Made by a program: the position numbers and the translations under genes. From Clostridia bacterium (GTDB lineage: Bacteria > Bacillota > Clostridia > Oscillospirales > Acutalibacteraceae), in NCBI GenBank assembly GCA_017472225.1, contig JAFUQS010000011.1, positions 1 to 61,378 of the forward strand: a stretch of DNA of 61,378 bases, read 5' to 3'. The stretch's first letter is position 1, and the number at the start of each line of letters is the position of its first letter. Positions 17,317-25,105 of this stretch are shown here, one piece after another. Under the pieces are notes generated by a model. The model was not told where the DNA came from. It worked only from the letters and a program-made list of their open reading frames with translations, and searched no databases.

Positions 17317-18522
17317 ATGGCGGACAATTTCAAAAAGCTCAAAGGTTCAAAATTTATAAAAATGCTTCCTGACCGTCAGGCAAGATTCAATGCTGCAAAG
17401 GCTGAAATTCCCGAGATTCCGGACAATGCAACAGCTCTTGCAAAGGCACTTCATCCGAAAAAACAGTATCTTAAGGTTGCAGATATAAAGATTATGTCTG
17501 AAGACACAAGAAGCTTTACCCTTGTTGCCGATGAAGAAAAAGGCACAAAGGCATTGGCATATTTCGGAGCAGGCAAATATCTGACTATTTTTGAAACCAT
17601 TGAGGGTATGCCTGTAACCAGAGCTTATTCCATTTCATCGTCACCCAAGCATTCCCTTGAAGGTAAATATGTTCTTACAATCAAGCTTGTAGAGGGTGGA
17701 CTCATGTCCCGTTATATTTTTGATAATTGGGAAGTCGGCACTTGTGTTGAAGCCTCGGCTCCTGCAGGTAATTTTGAACATCAGCCTCTCCGTGATGCCA
17801 AAAAGGTTATTTGTCTTGCGGGCGGAAGTGGAATAACACCCTTTGTTTCAATGGCAAATGCCATTGCCGACGGAGATGAGGATTTTGAAATGACCCTTCT
17901 TTACGGCAGCAGAAATTATGATAACATACTTTTCAGAGAAGAACTAAATGAGGTTGCGGCAAAGTGCAGCAAAATCAAAGTGGTTCACGTTCTCAGTGAT
18001 GAAAACGCTGAGATTCCCGACGGATGTGAAAAAGGCTTTATTACTGCAGAGCTCATAAAGAAATACGCTCCCGAAAATGAAGAATATTCCGTTTTCATTT
18101 GCGGACCACAGCAGATGTACGCTTTTGTTGACAAGGAGCTGACAAAGCTTAATCTCGAGAAAAAGTATATAAGACATGAGATGTTCGGTGAGTTTCACAA
18201 TCCACAGTCTCAGGATGATTACCCTGCAGGCATTCCCGAAACAGTCAGAATCACTGTTACAATTCAGGATAATACATATATCATAAAAGGCAAATCTTCC
18301 GATTCAGTAATGCAGATTATTGAGCAGAACGGTCTTGCTGTTCCTGCGAGATGTCGCAGTGGTGAATGCGGTTTCTGTCATTCACACCTGATTTCGGGCA
18401 AGGTTTATGTGCCGAAGCACCTTGAATACCGCCGCCTTGCAGACTATAAGTTTGGTTGCATTCATCCCTGTTGCTCATTCCCTCTCACAGACCTTGAAAT
18501 TAATGTTCCGCCTGCTAAATAA
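17317..18522 (+). CDS. Ferredoxin-NAD(P)+ reductase with C-terminal 2Fe-2S domain
   Basis: This 401-residue protein moves electrons between NAD(P)H, FAD and a 2Fe-2S centre. The FAD-binding motif RAYSISSSP and the nucleotide-binding GGSGITPF are in the usual order. The C-terminal plant-type ferredoxin domain has the cysteines of CRSGECGFC (about 346-354) plus the fourth in GCIHPCC. The architecture is that of Hcr/phenol hydroxylase-type reductases. The N-terminal 60 residues are an extension without clear assignment. It follows the FAD oxidoreductase by 1 bp with GGAGG upstream. Together they look like a reductase-oxidase pair. Confidence 0.9.
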   Translation: MADNFKKLKGSKFIKMLPDRQARFNAAKAEIPEIPDNATALAKALHPKKQYLKVADIKIMSEDTRSFTLVADEEKGTKALAYFGAGKYLTIFETIEGMPVTRAYSISSSPKHSLEGKYVLTIKLVEGGLMSRYIFDNWEVGTCVEASAPAGNFEHQPLRDAKKVICLAGGSGITPFVSMANAIADGDEDFEMTLLYGSRNYDNILFREELNEVAAKCSKIKVVHVLSDENAEIPDGCEKGFITAELIKKYAPENEEYSVFICGPQQMYAFVDKELTKLNLEKKYIRHEMFGEFHNPQSQDDYPAGIPETVRITVTIQDNTYIIKGKSSDSVMQIIEQNGLAVPARCRSGECGFCHSHLISGKVYVPKHLEYRRLADYKFGCIHPCCSFPLTDLEINVPPAK

Positions 18523-18547
18523 ATGCTTTGGCAACGGATATATCAAT

Positions 18548-18576
18548 CAGCGACACAGTTTTGAACTGTGTCGCTG
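18548..18576 (+). terminator. Hairpin ending the redox operon
   Basis: A perfect 13-bp stem pairs 18548-18560 with 18564-18576 around a TTG loop. No T tract follows, so it may act as a processing or stabilising hairpin. Confidence 0.55.
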
Positions 18577-18583
18577 AAGAAAC

Positions 18584-18624
18584 AATAAAAAAGTGAGTAT
18601 TCACTTGTGTTATGAATACTCACT
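18584..18624 (-). terminator. tRNA-Leu terminator; direct repeat copy 2
   Basis: AGTGAGTATTCA (18592-18603) pairs with TGAATACTCACT (18613-18624), and T residues follow on the minus strand. It terminates the tRNA-Leu transcript. The same sequence is duplicated at 14670-14711 in the same orientation. Confidence 0.85.
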
Positions 18625-18625
18625 A

Positions 18626-18710
18626 TGGTGCGAGAGACGGGACTTGAACCCGTACGAGCTGCCCCACACGCCCCTCAAACGTGCGCGTCTGCCGATTCCG
18701 CCACTCTCGC
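18626..18710 (-). tRNA. tRNA-Leu (anticodon GAG)
   Basis: On the minus strand the acceptor stem GCGAGAG pairs with CTCTCGC. The anticodon stem CACGT/GCGTG closes a 7-base loop, TTGAGGG, giving anticodon GAG. A long class II variable arm and a T arm with GTTCAAGT are present. The CCA end is encoded. The length of 85 nt fits leucine tRNA. Confidence 0.97.
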
Positions 18711-18743
18711 ATATTTAATTGGCACTCTCTCAAGTGCTTGTAT

Positions 18744-18772
18744 ACTATAACACTGCCCAAAGAAAAAGTCAA
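18744..18772 (-). promoter_or_regulatory. Promoter of tRNA-Leu
   Basis: On the minus strand TTGACT (18772-18767) and TATAGT (18749-18744) are separated by 17 bp, about 34 bp before the mature tRNA 5' end. Confidence 0.7.
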
Positions 18773-18829
18773 GACTTTTTTCGAAAAAAATCGATATTTT
18801 TTTCTGAACTTTATGTTGCTTCTTTATGA

Positions 18830-18859
18830 TTGACAAAAAGTATTTTCTTGTGTTAGTAT
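18830..18859 (+). promoter_or_regulatory. Promoter of the ferredoxin-nitroreductase gene
   Basis: TTGACA (18830-18835) and TAGTAT (18854-18859) are 18 bp apart. A leader of about 110 nt follows with two small hairpins (near 18890-18910 and 18928-18955). I do not recognise a riboswitch in it. Confidence 0.6.
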
Positions 18860-18979
18860 TCAGTTGTGTCCGATTTATATCAAAGGAAACCCGACTGAGT
18901 GTATCGGGGGACAATAACGAAAAAATCCGGCCTTCTGAACGGATTGTAGCCGGCAACTGCTGATGTAAGGAGAGGTTGT

Positions 18980-19750
18980 ATGAAACCGATAACAATAAAT
19001 CCCGGACTTTGTATCGGGTGCGGAAAATGTGTTGAGGATTGTGTTTCCGAAAAGCTGGGTATAGTGAACGGAAAGGCTCAGTTTATGTATGAAAGGTGTA
19101 TTCAGTGTGGTCACTGCTTTGCTATTTGTCCCATGGGTGCCGTTTCAATGACCGCTTATGAAAATGTGGAAGATATCAAGCCTTTGAATATGTCTGAGTT
19201 TGACAGCGATAAGCTGCTTCTTGCAATGAAAAGCAGAAGGTCTGTCCGTCAGTTCAGAAATAAAGAGGTTTCCGATGAAATGATTGAAAAAATCATCGAA
19301 GCCGGCAGATATTGTCCCACGGGAACCAATGCGCAGGATTTTTCATTTACGGTTGTGAGAGATACTCTGCCGGAGCTTGAAAAGGAAGCAGTGAAGTTTT
19401 TCAGACTCGGTCAGAAGGCGGCTACACCTTTTTCAGGGTATATCAAAAACATGACTATTGACGAGCATTTCTTCTTTAAGGGCGCACCTGTTGTGATTGT
19501 GGTCAGCGGAAAGGGCGATACAAGCGCCTGCCTTGCTTCTTCTTATATGGAGCTTATGGCTGAAAGCATGGGTCTCGGTGTACTTTATAGCGGATTCTTT
19601 GTTGCTGCCGCAAAGCTGAACAGAAAAATTTCTGCAATGCTTGAGCTTGAAAAAGGTCACAGCCCCGTTACAACGTTGGTTATCGGATGGCCTGATGTGG
19701 AATATAAACGAATACCGCCCAGAAACAAGGCAAAGGTCAATTATAAATAA
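18980..19750 (+). CDS. Ferredoxin-nitroreductase fusion protein
   Basis: This 256-residue protein joins an N-terminal two-cluster 4Fe-4S ferredoxin domain (CIGCGKCVEDC at 11-21 and CIQCGHCFAICP at 41-52) to an FMN-dependent nitroreductase domain (about 75-240, beginning MKSRRSVRQFRNKEVSDEMI, with RYCPTGTNAQ). The iron-sulfur domain can feed electrons directly to the flavin. Such fusions are common in anaerobic Clostridia and may reduce nitro compounds, quinones or flavins; the physiological substrate is not known. The start is supported by AAGGAGAGG. The gene is monocistronic. Confidence 0.93.
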   Translation: MKPITINPGLCIGCGKCVEDCVSEKLGIVNGKAQFMYERCIQCGHCFAICPMGAVSMTAYENVEDIKPLNMSEFDSDKLLLAMKSRRSVRQFRNKEVSDEMIEKIIEAGRYCPTGTNAQDFSFTVVRDTLPELEKEAVKFFRLGQKAATPFSGYIKNMTIDEHFFFKGAPVVIVVSGKGDTSACLASSYMELMAESMGLGVLYSGFFVAAAKLNRKISAMLELEKGHSPVTTLVIGWPDVEYKRIPPRNKAKVNYK

Positions 19751-19782
19751 AAGCATAAGCTTAAAAATCCCTCGGAGCATTT

Positions 19783-19810
19783 GCGGAATACTGATAAGGC
19801 AGTATTCCGC
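19783..19810 (+). terminator. Terminator-like 11-bp perfect hairpin after the nitroreductase
   Basis: GCGGAATACTG (19783-19793) pairs perfectly with CAGTATTCCGC (19800-19810), followed by AGTTTTATT. It is also the left edge of the hairpin mosaic. Confidence 0.7.
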
Positions 19811-19989
19811 AGTTTTATTCGCCTATGGCGAGTGATATTGCCTTTGGCAGTGGTATTGCTACGCAGTTTTATTGTGCTTTGCACAGTTTTGGCGGCGAAT
19901 AAAATAAAACTGAAATCGTAGATTTCAATATCACTTCCCGAAAGGGAAATATCACTCTGTGTCTTGACACAGAATATCACTATATAAAA
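19783..19989. repeat. Mosaic array of short hairpins with conserved 9-nt linkers
   Basis: About seven to eight small hairpins with different stems follow each other: CGCC-TAT-GGCG, GCC-TTT-GGC, GTGC-TTT-GCAC, GAAATC-GTA-GATTTC, TTCCC-GAAA-GGGAA and CTGTGTC-TT-GACACAG are clear. They are separated by near-constant linkers: AGTTTTATT, AGTGATATT and AGTGGTATT on the left half, and the reverse complements AATAAAACT and AATATCACT on the right half. The whole region is therefore a large imperfect palindrome built of mini-hairpins. It has no ORF. It may be a non-autonomous palindromic mobile repeat or a structured RNA. Confidence 0.7.
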
Positions 19990-19993
19990 ATTA

Positions 19994-20032
19994 CTGCCCG
20001 AAAAAGAGTTTTTCTTACTCTTCTTCGGGCAG
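19994..20032. terminator. Bidirectional terminator
   Basis: CTGCCCGAA (19994-20002) pairs with TTCGGGCAG (20024-20032), with an inner AAGAGT/ACTCTT stem. T-rich sequence follows on both strands. It serves the leftward beta-propeller gene. Confidence 0.75.
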
Positions 20033-20164
20033 CTTTCTTATATCGTAACAAGCAGGAAATTTGTATATCAAATTCCTTTTCTACTATAGAAATACTTCCT
20101 TATCAGGCATCTGCATTTGAACTCCGGGGGATTTTTGACAAAGCGATTTTTCACAAAGGCTGAT

Positions 20165-22309
20165 TTAAAACATATTTGCGAAGAATCCGTCGTTTGCAGG
20201 CTCAACGGCGGGAACTGTTGAAGTCTCAAAGGTGACAGCTTCCTTTTCTTCACCTTCCTGCATAATGGGGCATTCTCTCGTCTTTTCACCTGTTGAAAGG
20301 CTGTGCTCAATTACTTTGAATTCATCAACAGTGTAAAGACTGTCGCCGATATATGTGCCACGGAAGAATTCAGTTGAGCCTGTGGTGTTATGAACAAAGC
20401 CTGTAATCTGTGAAAGTTCATTTTTTGTGTAGCTGATAATTGCAAAGCTTTTCACAGCGTTAAGCCCGGCAGAGCCGTAATTGTTATAATCGGTAACGGG
20501 TATGCCGATAATGTTCTTTTCTTTGTAATGTATCAATGCCTTGGGCTCATAATTAACTTCACTTGATGCACATTCGATTATGAAATCATCAAGAAGGACA
20601 GGCTTTGTCATGTCGGAAATATCAAACAAGGCAATCTTCAGATTATTTGTGTCTGCACTTTCTTCATCGCCGCCGTATCCGATGCCGAGAAGACAATTAT
20701 CGCTTAAAGGATGAAGATAGGTTGAGTATCCGGGAAGCTTCAGTTCACCTGTCACCTTCGGATTTGTCGGGTCTGACAAATCTAAGCTGAACAGAGGATC
20801 GGTCTGTCGGAAGGTGACAATATAACCCTTGTTGCCCATGAAACGAACTGATTTTATCTGCTCATCATCGCCAAGATTTTCACATGAGCCCACAATTTTT
20901 AAGTCTTTGTCAAGAACATATATGCTGCTTACATCCTTATAGCTTGTGGAATCATACCGTGTTGTGGCGGCACGAAGGTAGCCGTTGTATTCATCGAAGG
21001 AATAGCTGTTGTTAAAGCTGCCGGGGACTTCGCCTTTAGCCATACATTTAATATTTAAGCCATTAAGTGAAAATGAGGTTATCTCTGTTTTTATCGTTTC
21101 ATCGCCGGGGTCCGTGCCAAGTTTCGTACAAAGAGTATAAAGGGTACTTTCACTGCAGTAAATATCGTTAAGGTCGCCGAGGACAGCAAGAGAGGTGCTC
21201 TCTCCGTTACGGGAGGAGGTGTCAAGGGCTGTTATAACGGTGTAAGTTGCGGAATCATCGTCAAAGTGATAAACACAGGCTCCGTCAAGGCTCTTGCCGT
21301 TAATCATGGGAACGGCATGCTTTTCAACATCCTCCTCGTTTTCGGCAATAACATAATAGGTTGAAAGGGTGTAAAGAACGGTACCTGTCATACGGGAGCT
21401 TCTGAAGTATCCGTCCTGAGATATTCCCGTGATCTTTTTCGGATCAGTTCTGTCTGAAATATCATAAATATCAACATAAGTCACGGTGTCAAGTGTTTCC
21501 GTTGCAGTGTCGTTATTTCCGTCTGATGTGTATATCACCGTCAGAGTGTCACCGTTCACATATATTTCTTTAACAGTTGCCTGTGTGTTCCTTTCAGTCT
21601 GAATTTTTCCGTTATAACTTAGCTGCATGGTCTGTGTGTCAATGATTTTGAGTCGGGATTCGTATTTATAACTGCCGGAAATGATATAGATATATCTTCC
21701 GTCATTTTTTATGATATCACCCTCATCAACGCCTTCTGTCTGCACATTGGTTGTGCCGTATTCCTGGGAGCTCTTGTTAACAACAAAGCCCTCAGCTGAG
21801 TCCTCCTCTGAGACGAAAGCGGATGGTGCCTGAGTGACTGCCATGGTAACACCGTCAGCTAAGCCACCGGTAAGATCATAGGTATAATATGATCCGAAAA
21901 GGCCTCCTTTTTCGTGGTAAAGAGAAAGAAAATGCTCTTTGAGGCTTTCGTTGCCGTCAAAGGTATAAATACCTGACGGAAGCTCAGTGTCAGTGGCAGG
22001 CCGGTTCTGAACGGCTGCTGTTGTTATCGTGATATCGGTAGCCTGCTCCTGCTGACCGTAAAGATCATCTTTAACCGTAACTGAATTTCCGAATCCGTTC
22101 TGTGCTATAACAATGGCACCGATGATAATAATGGTAACTGCTGCCGCAAGGGCTTCGGATTTAAAAGCAAAGGTCTTTTTCTCCTTTGGCTTTGTGTTGC
22201 TCAATTTGATTTTGTTCACAATGCTTTCTTTTGAAAGGCTTTCGGGCATTTCGGGTGCTTCATTGAATTTTTCATGAAGCTCATTCATCATTTCGTCATA
22301 CTGTTTCAT
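20165..22309 (-). CDS. Membrane-anchored beta-propeller protein, likely anti-sigma partner
   Basis: This 714-residue protein has a short cytoplasmic N-terminus of about 50 residues, one membrane helix (AAAVTIIIIGAIVIA, about 55-72), and a long outside part. The outside part matches the secreted C-terminal beta-propeller family: TEGVDEGDIIKNDGRYIYIISG, repeated YVDIYDISDRTDPK and LFDISDMTKP blades. The start at 22309 is preferred because GTGAGG lies just upstream; an ATG 15 bases earlier touches the sigma gene stop and lacks spacing. It directly follows an ECF sigma gene, so the N-terminal segment probably acts as anti-sigma domain and the propeller as sensor; that role is inference. Confidence 0.85.
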   Translation of the reverse strand: MKQYDEMMNELHEKFNEAPEMPESLSKESIVNKIKLSNTKPKEKKTFAFKSEALAAAVTIIIIGAIVIAQNGFGNSVTVKDDLYGQQEQATDITITTAAVQNRPATDTELPSGIYTFDGNESLKEHFLSLYHEKGGLFGSYYTYDLTGGLADGVTMAVTQAPSAFVSEEDSAEGFVVNKSSQEYGTTNVQTEGVDEGDIIKNDGRYIYIISGSYKYESRLKIIDTQTMQLSYNGKIQTERNTQATVKEIYVNGDTLTVIYTSDGNNDTATETLDTVTYVDIYDISDRTDPKKITGISQDGYFRSSRMTGTVLYTLSTYYVIAENEEDVEKHAVPMINGKSLDGACVYHFDDDSATYTVITALDTSSRNGESTSLAVLGDLNDIYCSESTLYTLCTKLGTDPGDETIKTEITSFSLNGLNIKCMAKGEVPGSFNNSYSFDEYNGYLRAATTRYDSTSYKDVSSIYVLDKDLKIVGSCENLGDDEQIKSVRFMGNKGYIVTFRQTDPLFSLDLSDPTNPKVTGELKLPGYSTYLHPLSDNCLLGIGYGGDEESADTNNLKIALFDISDMTKPVLLDDFIIECASSEVNYEPKALIHYKEKNIIGIPVTDYNNYGSAGLNAVKSFAIISYTKNELSQITGFVHNTTGSTEFFRGTYIGDSLYTVDEFKVIEHSLSTGEKTRECPIMQEGEEKEAVTFETSTVPAVEPANDGFFANMF

Positions 22310-22326
22310 AATTGACCTCACCATCC

Positions 22327-22848
22327 TTACATTGATAAGAGTGTTCTGAGCTTTGCAGTGCTTCTCGATATTTTAGAGCGCACCGTGGCATCCTTAAGTT
22401 CTGTGATTTCGCTTATTTCCTTTGAGGTGTAGCCGCAGGAATAATAAAGAATAAGTATTTCTCTTTCCTCATCCGAAAGGCTTTTCAGTGCATTTTTAAG
22501 CTCTATGCTTTCGCTTTTATCGTCATTTGCCGAGGAAAGGGAGACTTGTGATTGATAGTCCACTGTGTTCATTGCAAAGGCCTTTTCTTTCTGAGCAGCT
22601 TTGCATTGATTATAGAGAATTTTGAAAAGCCATGATTTAAAGCAGGAAGCCTTTTTCAGCTGATTGATTTTCTGAAAGGCGATGAGAGCCGTTTCACTCA
22701 CACAATCCTCTGCGGCACTCACAGAGCCGGTGTAGTAATAAGCGAAGCGGAACATATCCCTGTTATAAATTGCATAAAGCTCCCCGAAGGAATTCACATC
22801 ACCTTTTTGTGCGTTTTTGACCAGATCATGGGTAATTTTTGAGCTCAT
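22327..22848 (-). CDS. ECF-family RNA polymerase sigma factor
   Basis: This 173-residue protein has region 2 (residues 20-85: NSFGELYAIYNRDMFRFAYY, then AEDCVSETALIAF and SWLFKILYNQC) and region 4 (about 115-165: LSDEEREILILYYSCGYTSKEISEI, then TVRSKISRS). Region 1.1 and 3 are absent, as expected for ECF sigma factors. The gene precedes the membrane beta-propeller gene by 17 bp, forming a sigma/anti-sigma style operon. Target promoters are not evident in this window. Confidence 0.95.
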   Translation of the reverse strand: MSSKITHDLVKNAQKGDVNSFGELYAIYNRDMFRFAYYYTGSVSAAEDCVSETALIAFQKINQLKKASCFKSWLFKILYNQCKAAQKEKAFAMNTVDYQSQVSLSSANDDKSESIELKNALKSLSDEEREILILYYSCGYTSKEISEITELKDATVRSKISRSTAKLRTLLSM

Positions 22849-22983
22849 AAATTTATCACCGTCCGTTCACTTTATTAGAGTGTGAAAAATAAGTTTTTGT
22901 TGCATCCATTTTACTAAAATTTCTAATTTTTTACAACAGTAAAAGCTATGTAAAAAGTAAATACTGTATTTGAGGTGATAAAA

Positions 22984-23187
22984 ATGGAAAAAAAGAAAAG
23001 TCAGCGACATTCTCACAGAGACAATCAGGCAACACAGAAAAACATTGAATCAGATAAGTTTTTGAGAAAGAACGAGGAAATTCCCACTTCAAGGCTTGAT
23101 GAGGTGCCCTCCGATGTTCTCGGTTCATACACCGGTGTTCCTGAGGATGCAGATGAAATGCCTGTTCAGGATGCAGACGACTTATAA
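22984..23187 (+). CDS. Small conserved hydrophilic protein
   Basis: This 67-residue protein has a basic N-terminus (EKKKSQRHSHRDN) and an acidic C-terminus ending in PVQDADDL. ATG 22984 is chosen because GAGGTG precedes it at proper spacing. The segment SDVLGSYTGVPEDADEMPVQDADDL looks like a family I recall as recurrent in Clostridia without assigned function. No membrane or secretion signal is present. It is transcribed divergently from the ECF sigma gene and ends before a bidirectional terminator. Confidence 0.75.
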   Translation: MEKKKSQRHSHRDNQATQKNIESDKFLRKNEEIPTSRLDEVPSDVLGSYTGVPEDADEMPVQDADDL

Positions 23188-23220
23188 AAAAACACCATGG
23201 TAAGCTTTGGGTAAAGAAGA

Positions 23221-23260
23221 ACGGAGCCGTAAAAACGCAGTTTTTTTTACGGCTCCGTTA
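23221..23260. terminator. Bidirectional terminator between convergent genes
   Basis: ACGGAGCCGTAAAAA (23221-23235) pairs with TTTTTACGGCTCCGT (23244-23258). A and T tracts on both sides serve both strands. Confidence 0.85.
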
Positions 23261-23305
23261 TACTGAACAGGTTAATTACGGATTTCTCAACTCTGAGAAG
23301 GACGC

Positions 23306-24967
23306 TTACTGTTTTCTTTTAATCTTATGAGTGGTGGTTTTGTCAAACTCATTATTTCTGATAACAAGCCTTCTGATTCTTTTGTAAGAGGGGAGCTTGC
23401 GGTTAACGGATTTTACGACATCATTGATGATTGCATAAATTTCCTTTTCTGTCGGGTCGTCTTTTTTTGCTTTCTGCTTCACTTCTTCCTCATCAGGCAG
23501 AACTTCGGCAGTTATTATGTCCGTTTCAATTGAATATACGAGGCATTCTTTCACAAAAGGGCTTTTAGAAAGGTAAAATTCCAGCTCCTCAGGATAAATG
23601 TTTTTACCCGTGTTGGTCACAATAACATTTTTGCTTCTGCCCGTTATATGATAATTTCCGTTTTTGTCACGGTATCCGAGGTCGCCGGTGTTGAACCAAC
23701 CGTCACGCATAACCTTTTCTGTTTCATCCCTGTTGTTGTAATAGCCGAGCATTACCATGGGACCTTTGACATGAATTTCACCAATACCTTGCTCGTCACT
23801 GTCCACAATTTTAACCTGTACGGTTTTAATAGGTTTACCGATTGAATCGGGTGTTCGCTCTGTGTCTGAATTGCAAATGACAATGGGGGAACATTCCGTA
23901 AGTCCGTAGCCTATAATAATAGGTATGCCAAACAGCTCAAAATCCTCAGCAACATTTTTCTGCAGTGCAGCGGCACCTACGATTATTTTTTTGAGTCTGC
24001 CGCCGAAAAGCGTGTGAATATCGGAAAAAATCTCTTTCCGTTTTTCATATCTTATCGTCGGTGCCACCACGGAAAAAAGCCGTACCTTTCTGAGCTTGCC
24101 TTCCTTTTCCATGACGGAAATAATTCTGCTGTGTATTTTTTCAAGAATCAATGGTACAGAAACAAAAACTGTAGGCTGATACTCTCCGAAATCACGAAGA
24201 AGATATCTGAAGCTTCTGCAAAAGCAAATGCAGCCGCCTTTGCATATCACCATCAGAAAAGCAATGGATTCATAGGTGTGATGAAGCGGAAGAACGGAAA
24301 GACTTCTGTCCTCGCTTGTGATTTCAACGCTGTCGGTAACTGCCGCAAGGTCAGAGCACAGGTTATCGTTTGAAAGCATTACACCCTTTGCTACTCCTGT
24401 TGTACCCGAGGTGAACAGAAGCACAGCAAGGCTTTGCGGCATAATCTGACCTTCCTCGGGCAGACAGAAGCCCTGTGACAGAAGCTCGTACCCCTTTTGC
24501 AAAAGCACATGTAATGGTATGAGACTGTCCTTTTCTCTTTCCTCACAGCTTATCATAACAGGCCTATTATCAATTGAGTGTATGTTTTTCAGAATCTTTT
24601 CGGCAACCTCGTTGTCACAAATAATTGCATCTGCCTTGCTCATGTTTAATATATTTGCAATTTCTTGTCCCGTCAGCTCCTTATCTATGGGCACAAGGAT
24701 ACCTACACCGGACATAACTGCCATGTAGGTAAGACACCACTCGTAGGAGTTCTTGCCCGAAATTGCAATTTTTTTACCTCTTAATCCGAGCACTTTCAGA
24801 AAAGCTGCCGCCAGAGCATCAACATCGGCTTTGAAGCTTTTGTATGTTACGGGGAATATTTCTTCTTCTTTTTTTATGAGAAAAGCATTGTTTTCGGGGT
24901 ATTTTTCAGCACTGCTTATGAGCATTTGTCTTATGGTTCTCGGCTTGTTTATGTTTTCGGAATTCAT
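23306..24967 (-). CDS. AMP-dependent acyl-CoA/ACP ligase, second paralog
   Basis: This 553-residue ANL enzyme has the P-loop LFTSGTTGVAKGVML, the YGLTECSPI motif, GWFNTGDLGYRDKNG and a C-terminal KTTTHKIKRK containing the acyl-transfer lysine. It starts at ATG 24967, with AAGGTGAAG upstream. It resembles the ligase at 6699-8285 throughout, so the two are paralogs. Unlike that copy it has no adjacent carrier protein and stands alone. Likely substrates are long-chain fatty acids or a related acid. Confidence 0.88.
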   Translation of the reverse strand: MNSENINKPRTIRQMLISSAEKYPENNAFLIKKEEEIFPVTYKSFKADVDALAAAFLKVLGLRGKKIAISGKNSYEWCLTYMAVMSGVGILVPIDKELTGQEIANILNMSKADAIICDNEVAEKILKNIHSIDNRPVMISCEEREKDSLIPLHVLLQKGYELLSQGFCLPEEGQIMPQSLAVLLFTSGTTGVAKGVMLSNDNLCSDLAAVTDSVEITSEDRSLSVLPLHHTYESIAFLMVICKGGCICFCRSFRYLLRDFGEYQPTVFVSVPLILEKIHSRIISVMEKEGKLRKVRLFSVVAPTIRYEKRKEIFSDIHTLFGGRLKKIIVGAAALQKNVAEDFELFGIPIIIGYGLTECSPIVICNSDTERTPDSIGKPIKTVQVKIVDSDEQGIGEIHVKGPMVMLGYYNNRDETEKVMRDGWFNTGDLGYRDKNGNYHITGRSKNVIVTNTGKNIYPEELEFYLSKSPFVKECLVYSIETDIITAEVLPDEEEVKQKAKKDDPTEKEIYAIINDVVKSVNRKLPSYKRIRRLVIRNNEFDKTTTHKIKRKQ

Positions 24968-25047
24968 AGCTTCACCTTCAGAATTTGTTATATAATTATA
25001 TGTTGTCTTCTGAAGCTGAATTTATGCTTTGATAAAAATGGGAGGAA

Positions 25048-25085
25048 GAAAAAATATCACTCCGAGCGTCAGCCCGGAGTGATAT
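25048..25085 (-). terminator. Terminator of LRR gene A
   Basis: ATATCACTCCG (25054-25064) pairs with CGGAGTGATAT (25075-25085), with a T tract on the minus strand. The outer arm contains ATATCACT, the linker word also used in the mosaic at 19783-19989. Confidence 0.8.
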
Positions 25086-25105
25086 AAAAGTCTGTAGCTT
25101 TTTTG

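Noticed and set aside
18860-18979. Riboswitch in the leader of the ferredoxin-nitroreductase gene
   Set aside because: Two small hairpins are present but I see no FMN, cobalamin or other known aptamer core, so no call was made.
19741-19980. Minus-strand ORF across the hairpin mosaic
   Set aside because: The frame is open only because of the repetitive AT-rich palindrome, and the translation has no protein-like features.
25048-25085. Second copy of the hairpin mosaic near LRR gene A
   Set aside because: Only one hairpin with the ATATCACT word is present and it sits exactly as the gene's terminator, so it is listed as a terminator.
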